This document shows, in pieces, positions 1 to 14,850 of a DNA stretch of 64,000 nucleotides (positions within the stretch are counted from its first letter, which is position 1; every line of letters starts with the position of its first letter). Source of the DNA: Callipepla californica brunnescens. Its lineage: Eukaryota > Chordata > Aves > Galliformes > Odontophoridae. The notes under the pieces were generated by a model that saw nothing but the letters and a program-made list of their open reading frames with translations, was not told the DNA's origin and searched no databases. The translations under genes and the position numbers were made by a program. The stretch spans positions 7,192,001-7,256,000 of the forward strand of contig JALIRH010000013.1 in the NCBI GenBank assembly GCA_023055505.1. Direction: 5' to 3'.

Positions 1-3000
1 CATCTTGCTCTTGACTTCTCTCTGCTGTGCTGACACAAACATTTCTGTGGGCACCTGGGAACAGAGTCAGAAAATTGATCCACCCTGACAATGACAAAAA
101 GGTTCTTTTTCAAGATCACATCTCGAGCCAGCCAAGTGCCTCTGGACTTCTTTGAAATTTGAGATTTACTCAGTCGATGGTAACTGGAGAATCTTAGGAA
201 AATTGCATTTTCATTGTACAGATGGCTTTCATAAAGGTTTACACTTGAGCACGCAGAAAGCACCCCCAAAATGGACACAAATATTTGCTATACACCCATC
301 AGAATGGTGAAGAAAAATTCCTCAGCTGAGGAACAGCATTTAGCAGAAATCAATGCAGAAAGTGGCCAAGAATTAACAGCTGCAGCCCAGAATTAGCAGC
401 TGGTTTCTAACTGTGGAAAGCAAGGAGGTTCTGGAAGAGCCTTCTAGTGGGGTACAAGCACCTGAACCAGTTTTAAGACAAGGTTTGACCCAGAGAGACT
501 GTACATGACAGTCCTGCAGTAGTTGGGAGTTTCTTTGTGCCTGAGGAGGTCCCTTACACTGAGATGGAACATCCAGAGCCACATGCCAGGCACTTCTCCC
601 TTGGTCACAGAACATAGTAAAATGGTGTGCATTCTACACACAATTTTAAAAACTTGGCCATTCCTCTCCATATTTTTGTAGTACAGTGCAAATGCCACTA
701 CTACAGTTTATCAGCACTTTTCACTACAGTACCACGAGACAGACCAACCACTCACGGTGCAAATGGAGAGAACAATGCTTTGTAGTCAACTGGGATAACA
801 GTTTGAGAGACTTTATCTTGGAAGGAATAAGTCCTAAATTCAATCCTAAAAGGGCATATCCTAATCTTTCATGCTGAAGACCTGCACTGATTTTACTCCC
901 AAACCATTCTTCAGTTATATTGAACTCCTCCATCCAGAGCAGATTGATTCCAATACACAGAAGAGGGGAGCTGGCCACAGGGGTTCAAAACAAATGGTTG
1001 TATAATAAGAGTGACTGATTCTAAAAGGAAAACATTTCAACTCAAAATGATAAACGAGGAACAAAAAGTGGTTTTCTTTTGCACCATCCTATAGCTGTAA
1101 CATAACGTTGGGATGACACAGGGGTTTCTGTCAGTGCATGCCTGCCCAAGAAGAGTGGACACGGCCCCAAGAGCACGTCGCCAGAGAACTCCCACTGTCC
1201 GCAAACCTGCAATGACACCTACTGGTAACCGGTCAAAGATGCTCCCGTCAATGGACTGTGAGCCTGTTTGCCACCAAACACAAACGTGATTTTTTCTTAT
1301 GTCCCGACTCTCCATCATCAGACATCTCTGCCGTGTTTTTGTACAGCCAAGTGCAGGTTCTACTTGGCCCGGGTTATTTGCAAACCACTTACCATTTCTC
1401 TCTTCTGTTCTGAGCCGAGCAATCCACTCTAGATCGCATCAGTGAATCTGCCTTGTACTGGGGCCCCGGGACCCCATGACTCCTTGTGCCTCAGGCCAAG
1501 CTGCCCAGGAATGTACAGTATCATTCGTGGTCCACTCCCAGATTTCCACACTAACATTTCTGTCATCCTACAAGATGAGATTTGCCCTTATCCTACAGTT
1601 TCTGTCACCCAACAGATAGCTACTCTCTGAAGGCCTGCGAAGGTGAACCTTTCTGTCTGCAATACCACCTGGGGTACCACTCATCAATAGGAGAAGAGAA
1701 GCAGGCACCACTTCTGATAAAATAGTCCCACTGCAGGCAGCAAGGCAAACTAATGGTAATTAATTGAAGTCCAGTTTTAGAACCTGACACTGCAAAGTTT
1801 CAGAGATGGCGATATTTCCTTCAAAAACCTTTGCTTCCTCATCTTGAAATGAAGACTTTGATAAAATATATTCACTAAACCTGTGGAGGACTGACCACAC
1901 ACTAAGCATTTCACAAGCCAAAGGAAGGCAAGAAGTGACTGCACCATGAAAAGACTCAGTCCTCAGCTCAGATTTAGCACTGGGCTTTCTAATGTTGAAA
2001 TAACACAGAAAGAAAGGGAGGAGCAGGACAGGAGAAACTGCATATACTCTGAAGTCCAGAGAGGTTTTAACACGTATTCTCTCACACACCAAGATGATTA
2101 ATCCCTGCACAGAGTACCATAAATCACAGCAAAAACACAAGCAAAGTAATTAGAGTCGGGAATCCCACGTGAGATTGTCTTACCGAATTCCTTGGATTTG
2201 TCCCAAATTTTAAATTACCTCCTTTGTCTTTTTCTAAGGTATTTCTGGGAGGCACTACAGCCGTGCATAAATAGTGGAAGTTCCCTAAATTATTTCTAAC
2301 AGTTGATTTAAATTAGTAACTTGCATTAAAGAAAAACTGCCGTGAGAATGCTCTGCGTGTGCAAAGAGGCAAGGAGCTAGACATAGAACTGTCTGTGGTG
2401 CCCCTGAAAAGTACAAAGCCTAGATTAATTTCATTGGCTTTGGATGTTCACAGAGTAGGCATTCAGACCTGAGGGGCAGTTTTCCAGTAGAACTCTACAA
2501 CAAAGAGAAATTAGAAGGGCTCACTTCCTCTCATCCTACGCAGGTGAGAACATCTCTGCCAGAGTGTGGTGAGTTACACCTCAGAGAAGAACCTATTTTT
2601 TTCCTTTTATAGAAAGATCATATATATCTATCTAAAATATTACGTACTAAAAACATGTATAAAGGGTCCTGTAAGTAGATTTGGAACAAATATGTACTGT
2701 GGCAAAAATCTGGCAAGTACACAGTGTGAGACAATGAACCCTCTTCCCTTCGTGTTAGGAGAGAGACTTTGCAACAGCTTTTGCTGCACGGAGAAGGAAC
2801 TTTCACTGCAGAGACATAAGGAAAGGCCTTGTTAATTCTTTTATGAAGCGTTTACGAATTTTGGACTGAGTTTTCAACAGAAATGTAAATCAGAATTTCC
2901 TATACAAAACTGGGGTAGGTACTACATGGTGCTCTCTTGTGGTCACACTAACCCACGCATTGTAAGGCTGATCTTGGCCTCCTCAGTACAAGCACATGGG

Positions 3001-6000
3001 ATATTGCTACCCACGGCAATGCATGGTCCCAGATGCGACACACGAAGCCCCTGGTGTCTTACATTGCCGCAGTGCCACCAAGCCACTGGTGACTGTTCAC
3101 AGTGCCAGCACCAGTGCCTGAGGAGGGGAACAGCCACACTTTGGATACACCATTTGTCTTTTTGTCTCTCAAATCACCCCACGGCTGAGGGTCTCCCTAG
3201 AGACCCAGTATAGAGTTCTACAACTAGTCACTGAGGGGCAAACTCTCTCCAGCAGAAAGCCTCCACGGGGTGCACAGCATCATTCAAGCTCCTGATTTGA
3301 GCATGTGTAGCATTTTTCTCACTCAAAACCTTCAATGCTAAACAAATACGTACAGCAACTCCAGGGGAAAAAAATAGCTTCTAAATGGACTACTTTGTTC
3401 AAGGTTGTAATAGTCAGAAAGCTAATATGTTTTTTACTTAATCTGTCGAATTCTGGGATTTTCCTTTATTAGAGCTAAATACAGTCTGAAATCAAAATCT
3501 TCTTCTTTATTCCATTCTTCATCCCCACTGATACAACCAAACAAGAACTCCAACTCCTATTTCTGCAAATATGTTTTTCCTCCTGCACTTAGAGCTCTCG
3601 GCATTCCACAGCACTTTGTGGCCAAAGTCTGGGACTTAAGCAAACCAGTGTTCTGGCAGGAGTCCCTTCTTGCAAATATATCTTTGGCCTGGAACGACAA
3701 AGCTTATGTAGCTCCTGATTGCTAAAACACCACTAGCTGTTACAGAATGAAAAGGAGCCACGGGGCTAAGCCAATGTCCTCCAGATCACTGCAAATCCCA
3801 GAAGCTGATCCAGAATAGGAGTCTGCCCTAAGAAAAGATGGATTTCTTTTTGTTCTCACAACAGCAATATCCTTAAAACTTGTCCAGTCCAATTGCACAC
3901 AGCATCTTGAGGGGTGAAAGAACAACACTACTTGTTACCTCACCGGCAGGATTTGCCAGAACTCAGACCTGTGTCTTTCCAGCAGAGCTGAGTGTGACTG
4001 CTCTTTTTCAAGCTAGCAACACTCAAGATACACAGTGGGACTTGATTCACTTTACAAGAAAGGCTGGATTAACTATTACAACTTGAGCTCCTGCATCTTC
4101 CTTGAGCTTAAACTCCTCTCTCCAACACCCCAGATGGTGTGTGCTTGAAGGGCCAACTAATTGGGATCACAGAGTGAGGTGGGGATGGGACACAGGTACC
4201 TGCTCAGGTATCTGCACACACCACTGTGGTCACTTCAGGGACTGCTGGGTAAACATGTATGAAGCCAGAGCATAACAGGGAGCTGGCTCTGCCAGGTGGC
4301 TAAAAAGACAGGTTTTTCTTCAGACCAAATGTTGCTTTAATAGGAGCTGAAAATTCTGAAAAGGTTTGCCAGAGGTCTACTGGCCATGAAATCAGTGCTC
4401 TCACTCAGGGTGCAGAAGAAAATGATCCAGGGGAGGCCAGTGGAGGCTAATATCACCTATACACATTTCCCAGTATTCCCCTAGCCAGCTGCAGGTATTT
4501 TCTCCCCTCAAGGCCCAAACTTGAGCACTGTTCTGCTTTGTTGTGAGCAGGACAGATCCCCTGGATGTGATGGTCACAAAGGTGTGCAGTTTCTGGACCT
4601 TCTCAGGGTGCCAGGTTTGGCATAGAGAACACCAAGATGGAAAAGGCCGTCTTCTGCGCCTCTCATTATCATCTACTTCTCTGTACAGAAAGGCAAAACA
4701 TTACATTTCATCAATCTGGTATTGTGGCATTTTTCAGCCTTTTACTGATAAGGGAAAGTTTTGGAAAACACAGAACCAAAGGTGCTGGGTGCCAGTACAC
4801 AATTAATCTGTTTTCATTCATTCCTTCAAGTTTTACTAATACAACAGAAGAAAAATGAAGTGCTCAGTGCTGAGCCAAATGCTTGACACTGTGACAACTG
4901 AGATAGTTTTTTTCTGAAACCCCCGTGGGTTAGAGCACACAACAGCAACCAAATGTCTCCACCACGATTAGGCCATAAGCCACCCACAAGAAACAAGCAC
5001 TGCTATATATAAACACTCCCAATTCTTTTTATCTGTTGGCAAACAAAACACCATCAGCTTGTTTATGTAGAACAGCACCCAGCTCTGCAATTAATTAAGG
5101 CAAAGAATCAACAGCTGCTTTGCATCATTTTCCATGTGAACGGTGAGCTGCTGAAGCCAGCAGCAAGGTGCAGCAGCCGAGGGGCAACGTGGGGCAGGTT
5201 AATGTGTGTGGCTCTTTGATGTACAAAGAGGAACCACAACGCAAGAGCAGCGCAGATCGGAGAGCCAACCATTTCCTTTTCCTCTGAAAAGCTTTGAGTG
5301 TGAATTGGAAAGTGTTAGTCACTGCAGCGTGAAGGTGCAGGGCACAGAGGACACTAGAGATCACTTTCAGCATGTTCACCTTTCTAAATCCATCAGCAAA
5401 TGTATTAAGAATTTTGCTACTTACCCAGCACTAGGGGATATGGTGGAAAAAAACAGCTACTTTGCATGCTGCTGACCCTAGCACCAGCTCTAGGCAAGGC
5501 ACAGTGACTTACTCTCCCCTTAAGCTGCTGGAGCCAGGGACTGCCTTGATTCCTGTCTCAGAGCTCACCCAGCACTATGCTGGTGTTCATCTAATCCAGA
5601 ATGATGGTTAAAATGCCAGAAAATTACTATAAATACCAGGGAAAACCCCATTTAACATCAGGTACACTGTCAGAGGTAGAGCAGTGTAGGGGTCAAAGTC
5701 TCTTCCTTTGGAAGCTTTCTGAATGTGACATATTAGGACTCAGAACTTGCTGAGCTCTGAGCACAGCCTTACCTTTCCTAAAATAAGGCTAGAGCTCTTT
5801 GCTCCATACCCCAAGACTGGAGCTAAGCAAATTTCAGTTTCACTTGAGGAGATCACACAACCTTCCCTTTTCTCTGTTATTTACAGTGGGGAGGCAGAAC
5901 TCTTGCAGTCATGCTTTTTGACAATCTTCATACATTCAGGCAGAAATCTTTGTTTCTGGAATCTTTCCGTGTTGTCATGGAAATTATCACCATGTCCTTG

Positions 6001-9000
6001 CGACTAGGATAACCATTTTATGACAAATTACAGGAGATAGGGAAGGAGAATATTTTGGCATAAAAAAATACTTACAAGGAAAAAAAAAATCACACAACAT
6101 TTTTGCACCCTTAAAAGGCATCAAATTAATTATTTTACTCTCTAATCTCAGCCCATTCTTAACAAGTAGGCAAGAACAAAATCTAGCCATCTGCAAAACA
6201 GATTTTTTTTCTTGCAGGACTCAGTATAGAGCAGCCCTTGCAAGCAGGGGGGGGCTGTCCAGGCCACCTCAGCCTGCTTCCAACCATCCATCCCACTAAG
6301 ATCTAAGAACAGAGGCTATGGGAATATGAAGAGAGATAATTAATACTTCTGACCACCTCAATATCTGAATCCTGCAGACTGTATCTCTCATATACACCCT
6401 ATGCAATCAGCAGGTCTTTAAACATCTTTAAATTGTCCCTGTAAGAAAACCATCTGAATGGTGTAGCCAACACAGATTTTTAACACGGGAGGCAACATGA
6501 GGAGAGAGATATGGAAACTGATTTTAGCAGAGAGGAGAAAGATGCTTTCCTTCTGTTGCTTCGCAGAGATGTACAAGGCCTCTGCCAAGCAAAGAAGAAA
6601 GATCCAGAAGGCAGAGACCCATTGTTCTGGGCTGTATTCTTGGCCATACATACAGCCCTATTGGCTCTACAGAGCCAAATGTGAGAGGTTTCATTAAAGG
6701 AACATTTTCTCAAGGATGTGATTCCCCTTCTATGAAGAAACCATGCTCACACACAACCTCAAAAGAAGGAGATCTTGGCCAGGTATGGCAATCTGTTGGA
6801 TAAATGAATCATATGTGCTGAGAATAGCTTTCAGATAGTCATTTTGAGTTGCCACATCTCAGTCTAAAGGTGGTTTCTGCTAATCTAATGTGTTTTTTGG
6901 ACCAGCAGGATAACCGGAACGCTGCTTTGTGGTATGTATGAGCTGCTTTTAGTTCAGTTCTTAGAAAAGCTATTCTATAAACAGACTCGATGAATGAGGT
7001 CCAGGATACAAAAATCTCTTATTAATGAATTGAAAATATTTATGTCTGTTTTTCCTAATATCAGTATTCAAAACTGTAATTACGTCAAGAATTTGGGGTT
7101 TCAAAATTTTATTTTCCTTTCTACTTTTTAATTAGGAAGAGTACTTCTTTCATTTACAAAGGGAAATATTTTTCACCTTAAAAAAGGTCTGGTAACGTGA
7201 GATGGTCCTAAAGCAAAACAGAACAAATCCCAGGTGCCTCCACAGCGTCTCCTTTTAACGTGGCTCGGTGCGTTCCAGCAGTAATTTCAACCATTTACCC
7301 GCAGAGGGCAGGCACTGACAACAATTAGTGATGGCAGCAAAAGCTGCAAGCTTTTGGCTCATTCAAGTGCTAAATCTGAGAAAAGGAGTAGGAATGCATG
7401 TTAAGACTATCGCTTACTAATGGGTAAGAATGATGGAAGTCCTCAAAGCAGCACTCAGTGAAGCAGGTTGAGCAGGGGAAATCTCACCACAGAGGGACCA
7501 ACCCTCCTACTCGGGAAACAAAACAAATCCCTTTTCCTGTTGGACAGTAACTAATTTTAGTCAAACTACGTATTTCAAAGAACAAGAAAACCTCTGTGTC
7601 TGAAAACCACATTGAAAAGTGGTTCCACACAGAGCACCCTATCCCTGTCCATGGTGCCAGACCCGAAGAGGCTGCATCGTTGGGGTCAGGGCAGCTTTGA
7701 AGATCCGAATGGCTGCTTACAGGCCTGCATAGAAGGGCTAGGGAAAGACAAACAAGCCTCAAAGGCACAACACCCCCCAGACCCGATAGCATCCTTCAGC
7801 CACATCAAAAGAGCACAGGTCTGTTTGATATTCACTTTTCCTCCTTGAATTTGGAGACGTGTAAACAGAGCTGGGCCAGCAGCCTTGAGCCACACGCAGG
7901 TTCCGCAGAGGGAAGTGGGAGGGATGGCTGCACAGCTGGCCGGCCTGGCCCTTGTCAAACGGGAAGGCCTGTCTGCCACCGGCCGCTGCAGATCAAACAG
8001 AAGATACAGCCACTTTGAGAACATCTGAGGGTACACATCTGGGAGCTTCCTGGCCTGGTGCAGGTCCCCGTGCCAGAGCCCTGCTCCAGCTGCTGGGGGT
8101 TGCTGCTGTCTCTGGAGGCTGCCTGGCCTCTCCCAGCGGCCCCATGCACACGCAGACAGTCCTTGGATTCAGGTTTAGGTGGCTGCAGAGGAAATGCTGG
8201 AAATAGTAACACTAAAGGAAGTAAACACAAGAAGGGAGCAAAAATAACCTGGTGCTTGTTTTTAGGTTAGTGAGAATTGTATAAAACACCTCATAGCTGA
8301 GCGCCTGAATCACGACACTTAAAAGCTTGAGAATGTCAAACCTATAATTATTTGCCACTGGAAAATCAAAGAGAAACACCTATTTCCATAAACCTCAAGC
8401 TTTGGAACGTAAGCCAATCTCTGCTTGTTTTCAAAGCAGGTTGTTTTAGAAAGGTTCCTTACGTAAACACCTCAGAAATGCCCTGCACTGACGTGGAGCC
8501 CTGGTCACAGCTGTCCCTCCAGCAGTGCATGCCTGCCGAGCAAACCGCACCCAGCCAAACATGCCAGGTAATTCCTTCTCAGAGTGAAGTTGCTTAGCAT
8601 ACCACAGGCACACTCTACAGCCCTCAAATCCTTGTGACAGGTCCCCCAGCATTGTGCCTGCAGTCCTTTTGCCCTCCCACCCCAGCTCTGCTGTATAATA
8701 CAATCCCAGCTCCTTAACACTGGGGCCACTTTGCCCATTTCCTGCTATCAGCACCGCAGAGTGGGGCTTTTAAATCCCATCACTGCAGCAAAAAGTGAAG
8801 GAGAAAGCACCTTTGGTGAAGTTTTCCCTTCTCCCAGCTGTGGAGGTTCAGGTGGGATTACTTTTGAGCTTCCGGGCCCATTTCTGAATGCAGGCACCTT
8901 CACAAACGGAGCTCTACTGCAAGGCAAAGGGAAAGGATGGAACGGAGAGATCTAAAGGCTACTGGCTGTGCGTGTGGATTCCTTCCCCTCACTCCATCAG

Positions 9001-12000
9001 GTGCTTCACATTACGAGCAGCCCCGCAGCCCAAGGGCCATGTCAGCCTGCAGCTGGCTCTGAAAGGCTCATCCTGAAAACAGCTCAGCAGTGAGCGAGAG
9101 GCAGGGAGGAGCAGGACTGCACACTGCCCTGTGCTGCTATTGTCTCAGTTGTGTCTGAATGGCCTCGGCAAGCCTCTTCTCCAAGAGCTGATCTTTTCTC
9201 CTCCTCTTCTACTTACTTTTCCCACTTTCATGTTTTGTACTTCAGAGTCAGGCGCTCTGCTAGCCAGGGTCAGCAGTGGGTCACGACTTGTGACATGAGG
9301 TTAATGCAGTTGTTAAGTAACAGCATGAGACTTCCAGTGGCATGAATATTCCTCCCCACCTTCTCCCAGACGCGCACACGCTCCCTGTCTCAGCCTGAGC
9401 CCAAGGCTTGGTTAGCGTGGGGGTGATCCGTGATGCTCACACTACACCCTGCAGTCCTCCCTACGTCAGCTACCACGTGCCCAAGCAAACAAGCTGTTCA
9501 GTGGGTAGCACGGAGAGACTTCCAATCTCTCTAAAAAGTTGGAAGAATGTTGTGACTGCTTTCTGATAGCTGGAAATGGACGACTGATAATGACAGCACT
9601 GTTGGCACCACACTGTGAGCAGGAGCAGAAGCGTGAGGGCCGATCACAATCTCTGAGCTTGCTACACATCCACAGTGCACATCTGCTTTAAGGAGGGCTG
9701 GGTATGCTTAAGAAAAGCTCTGGTGATCAGGATAAGATTTTCAGAGATGTAAAAATTGTGGAATTGGATTGCAGATCTGCAAATATTTGCAGTCAGAGCA
9801 CTTTGATGTGAGGGCTGTCTTCTGTGGGGGCAGAGGAAGAGAGAGATGAAAGAACATTTTAGGAAGTGTCAAGTCAAAGATGCACCACGTTTGTTTTTTT
9901 TTTAAACCCCTTCGGACATGCAGATAACAAATAAGCTATCAGACCGATACCTCAGCAGATGTTTTCCATCCCTGCTCTCTGTGCTTCAGATGAACATACC
10001 CCACGCAGCCTGTCTTGTCCAACTTAATTGGCAGCGGGATGCTGGACAAGATATTAGCATCATAATGAGGTACAAGGCCTCTGTGTGATAACCACATGCA
10101 AGTGTGAAAGGGGCAATAGTTAGGGCTGCAGAAGAGGAATCGCACCGACTGTCTGCTTTGCTAATGACATAGCTTTGTCTGTGTCTCCGAATTTTGAAAA
10201 GGGTCTCAGAATGGCTGTTTACCTACCTCCCTTAATCTGATGGGAATCCTTTGATCTCAGCTGGATCTGACCACTCAGTTTACAAAGTACAATTAAAGAC
10301 AGATAACGCCTCTTGAAAACAAATCATTCAAAGACCCTAGAAAAGAAGCTCAAGGATCTTAAATCAGAAACCTCCAACTTTAATGCCTAAGATTTTGAGT
10401 CCCAATATCACCCCTGAAAGAGAAAGGGGCAGGCAAGCTATGCTTGAGGTCTGGCTCCAAATATGAATCCAAGCAGCAAGGCAAACCAAACAAAACAACA
10501 CTCTTCCCTCCGAGAAAAAGAAAATCCAAATCCAGTGGTTTAACGGTCCAGCTGCAATAATCACACAGCTGCAGTCTGCAAACTCTTACTGCTGTGTCAG
10601 ATTTGTAAACGGCCAAGTATTTCACAGCTGCATTTTTCAGTTTGACAGAGCTACCGGGAGAATATCTCCAGAACAGTAGATGTCAAAGCATTGGACTGGG
10701 AATACAACACAGGTTTGGGTTTCGGTGCAAGTTGTAAAGCTACTGTTCAGCATTCATAGCGTTACTAACCAGCAGTAACATAGACGTCCAGAACTGAATT
10801 TCTCCTTGATGCACAGCCCTCTGGAGGGCGCTGAAATCCAGAGCTGCTGCCTCATAACATGACACGTAGGAAGGGTCTCAGGTGCCAAGGATAGGAAAAC
10901 AAATAGCTTGATGTTGTTTTGCTCTTAGTTCAGTTGTTACCAATTGATAGCAGCAGTGAAGCTGTAGAATGAGCCCCAAAGGCCCAGCACCTATCAAACA
11001 CTGCCTTGCCTTGGATTCACACCTCTACAAAGCTTCTGAAATGCACACAGATAATATGAACATTAGTATTTCTGTACTGACAAAGTGATGTTTCAGAATC
11101 TGTTCTGTATTGCTGGCTCATTCTGTGATAGCTTTATTATTCTAGATGCATCTGATGCTTCATGGAATCCAGAGGTAGTGGGTTTTGCTTTAGACAATCC
11201 TCACTAACAAGTCTTAAAAGCAACTGTCATGGTTTTATGTGGGTTTCCATGAACCTACAACAGCTGCCCAGTTATAAAGCAGCCCACAAAACATCTGTGA
11301 GAGGCCCCAGAGAAGACAGCTGGTTCCTCTATGGCACAGATGCCTAGACAGCAGGCGAGTTAACACAGCAGGACAATTACGGGCAGAAGGAAACCCGGGC
11401 TTTTCTTTCCTAAAGATGCTTAGGTGAGGAAATGGTCAGAACCAGAAGGGTAAACTGCAGCCAGCACAATCCCCATTTCCCTCTCCCTTGCTGTGCAGGG
11501 GACTCCTTTTCCCCAGCCCTGCTGAATTCCCATTATTCAGGCCATATTCTCACAAAATAGCTCAGATCCTAGAGCCCCCTCTGAATTCCATCTGAAAAAT
11601 GAGTAAACAGGACCTGCAACCAGCAGCCAAATATCACCCCTGGCCCATTATTAACTTTATCTTCACAATCTTTCCCAATCAAAACTCCTGAGAAGCAGTT
11701 CTCCTTTGTTATTTGCTTTTTTAGGAGAAAAGGTACAATAATGCACATCCTATCCCTTCTTCTACACCCAAGTTCTTCCTCAAACCTCCCTCTTCTGATC
11801 CACGATCCCTGCAAACCATCAGCCTTGCATTTAACATACAAGTGTGTCAGCATTTAAAATGTTGTCTATTGGGGAAAATGCTTACATCAACAATCTAAAG
11901 AAATGACTTGCAGTGACCTATGTGAAAACAAATAAAATTTAGGTAGAAAAGGAAAACTTATTAAACTATGAAAATGTCTCTGAAGGGACATCTATTGCTA

Positions 12001-14727
12001 ACATCTCTCCACATGGCACCACTGGCTTTACTTTGAATGACATCTTTCATTAGGCAATATGATATCACTACACTTTTGAACTAACATCAGAAAATCCTTT
12101 TTTTTTTTTTTTTTTCCTATTAGGAGAAATGACGAAATAAAATAGCTTTTCACTGTGCATACTTCAAGTAAAGATAAAACTCTGTTCTTGAAATAGAATT
12201 CCAAAATTACTATATGGGGACAAGGCTAACCGAGCAGCGTACTACTGTGCATTGGGAAGAGCAATGGCACAGCCTAGTACAAGAACATACCAGCAGAGGG
12301 TACTCCTACTTTGAGCATCCCGGTGTGGGTGTGCACTGTAACGGAGGGCAGCACACGGAGCCTTCACCGGGAAGCAAAGCACTGAATGAAGGGAAGGATG
12401 CCCACAGCTGCTTACCACCTTCCTGACACCGAAGGCCATCACTGGGAGAGGCTGTGAGTAATGCAGCAAGAACATAAATCAAACTTTGGAAATGTTGTTA
12501 AAGACACAGATTTAGATCCGCTTTCTAAAATATATTGCTCCTCAATTCTCAGTCTTCCAGACTAAGCAGAAGGCCAAAGCAGCTGGATCAATGAAACTAC
12601 CACACACATTTGCTATACCTGTGTGCCCAAAATGTTATAACTAAGAGAACACAATTCCAAGTGTAAGTAATATTATCAGCGTGTATGTGCTCATAACAAA
12701 TGTTTTCTCTGAATGAATTGGGAAACAATAAGAATAAAAGCAAAATTTACCTGGATATTCTTGTATGCCTCAACTGAAAAACAAAATACTCTTCGCAGTG
12801 ACATACTGTGAACTTGTATTCTGAGCAGGGGTCATACCCTATGGGACACTAGCTTCCACCACAAGGGTGGGCACTGAACCAGGAGCAGTAAAAAGGCAGG
12901 AAAGGGGAAATGGATCACTGGGATTTTTTTTATAAAGCAACTTTAGAGCAGAGAGCAATGAGGGAAGTTAACACTTCAGCTATCACATGATTTTTAAGAT
13001 CATCTTGAGCTTTTGCTAATAGATTCAGTGTAATCTCATTCTAAGATACAGCAAATGAAATATCTTGAACTGGTAGGAATCTGTAAGGAATCACTGAGTC
13101 CTACTCATATAAAGTAGTCTATGGTAGAAGTCATGCAGTCTGACCACACATGGAGTCTTCTTCCAACTTAGCTTCATGCTGTATTAACACAGGAGCCTCA
13201 TCTGCTCCTTAACCTGCTACCCAGACTTGCAACCCTGTTTTAGTCAAGGAACATACCTACTGCACATGTAGTGCTGCACTCAGCAACTTAGCAAATTCTA
13301 ACTAAATTTGGTAGGAAAAACACAACAGATACCTGCTCCTCTGTGCTAAGTAAGATGCACACAAGCAACACCAAGAATCCCCGGGAAAAAAAAAAAGCAA
13401 TTTCCTTGTGTGGCTTTGTAAAGCATCCTTTCAGGAAGTGAAACTTCATAATCAATGTTTAATAGTAACAAATTATTGAGTAGAGTTGCCTTTTAGATTG
13501 TTTTGAAACCTAAGCACCAAATTAACTGCCACTATACCGCCACCACTGCAACTTTGAGCTGCATCGGAGACAAACATAGCACCTCTGCCTCTGTCTCAGA
13601 GCCATCTCTGGCAAACTTCAAAAAATTCCACATACGAGCTTTCCTCCCCCCAGCAGAAGTTAAAAGATTGAGAAGGCCTTCCTTTTTTGCAGAAAGCAAG
13701 GTGACTTCTGGAAAAATTCTCCTAATTATCAAAAGAATAAAGAAATGCACAAGCTGACGTACGTCAGAACACCAGCAGACCTCTGGGTTCCATTTAACCT
13801 TCCATCACAGCTGTTCTTTGTAGTACTACAGAGACTGAACTTCTGTGTGCCTCAGTTTCTAAATCAGGAAGTGAATCGTAGCCTGGACGACTACCAGGAA
13901 ACAAATCTGCAATTTAATATCTACAAACGGCTTTCTGATGAACAGGTAAAAAGAAATGAAGGATCAAGTATTATGAGCAAAGGAGGCGAGCGTGCTAGAG
14001 AAATTATCAGCAGAAGGAAACGTTTATGGAAGATAAGGAATGTAGCTTGAACAGAAATCAAAAGCTTTGGAGCTATGAAATGGAAAGAAAAGCATCTTCA
14101 ACTGCCAGAGAGAATCTGCTGTATCTATGAGACAGAGCTGCCAGTTGAAAATGTTACTTCTGACTTTTGATTTTTTAGGATATACTGTAGTCCTACAGTT
14201 GAAGAATTTTTTCCTAACTAGCTAAACCCTGGTACACAGATAAATAATTTGGATATTGCTTACTCAGGAAGGGATGCAGCACATACGGTTTTGTTTTTTA
14301 GTCAATGGGATCATAACTTTAACCATTACACCTTCTGAAAAAAAAAACAAAAAAACAAAAGCACACAAAAAGGACAACACAAAAAATAAAAGCTGATGTC
14401 TGGTCTTTAGAGTAGAACAGATTTAATATCAACTCTCTTCACACCAGAAAACACACTAGGATATACACCACAGAATATTCCCAGAGCAGCTTTTTCTTAA
14501 ATATGTCTTCTCTGGGAAGGACCAACACTGTGACTCCTGTACTTACTACAAATTCAGATCAAGACTTCAAACACAACACTACAGCAGACCATGGCCAAAA
14601 GAGCAGTTTTAATCTGGATGCAATGCATGTACTTCAATAAACACATGATGGATCCGTGTTCAGCTTTACTTGGCACCTCTTAAGGTTCTATTAAAACAAT
14701 TATTAAAGGTATTATAATATCTTTAAT
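1..14727. other. Intergenic sequence, no gene recognised
   Basis: Open frames are short and match nothing known to me. A T run at 12098-12115 is the main simple repeat. A GC-richer patch at about 7860-8230 contains a minus-strand open frame with a good acceptor, discussed in the findings. Confidence 0.5.
12098..12115. repeat. Poly-T run (18 nt)
   Basis: Uninterrupted T run with no adjacent mobile element recognised. Confidence 0.9.
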
Positions 14728-14850
14728 AGCCTGGGTAACCTGTTCCAGTGCCTGATTTAGCTGGCAACCCTGCCCACAGCAGAGGGCTGGAACCAGATGA
14801 TCTTTAAGGTCTCTTCCAACACAATCCATTCTATGATTCTGTGATTTCTT
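14728..14850 (+). mobile_element. Rearranged CR1 3' fragment
   Basis: Positions 14760-14850 are plus-sense CR1 tail (ggctggaaccagatgatctt, then ggtctcttccaacacaatcc, attctatgattctgtgat). The preceding 14728-14752 (gggtaacctgttccagtgcc) is reverse-sense CR1, so the piece is a fold-back of two CR1 parts. Confidence 0.72.

Noticed and set aside
1389..1500. Minus-strand exon candidate with donor at AAATG|gtaagt
   Set aside because: The donor is good, but the only open frame is closed by a stop and the possible acceptor lacks a convincing pyrimidine tract.
12424..12449. 26-nt minus-strand mini-exon flanked by AG and GT signals
   Set aside because: It is too short to support by itself and there are no neighbouring exons in phase.
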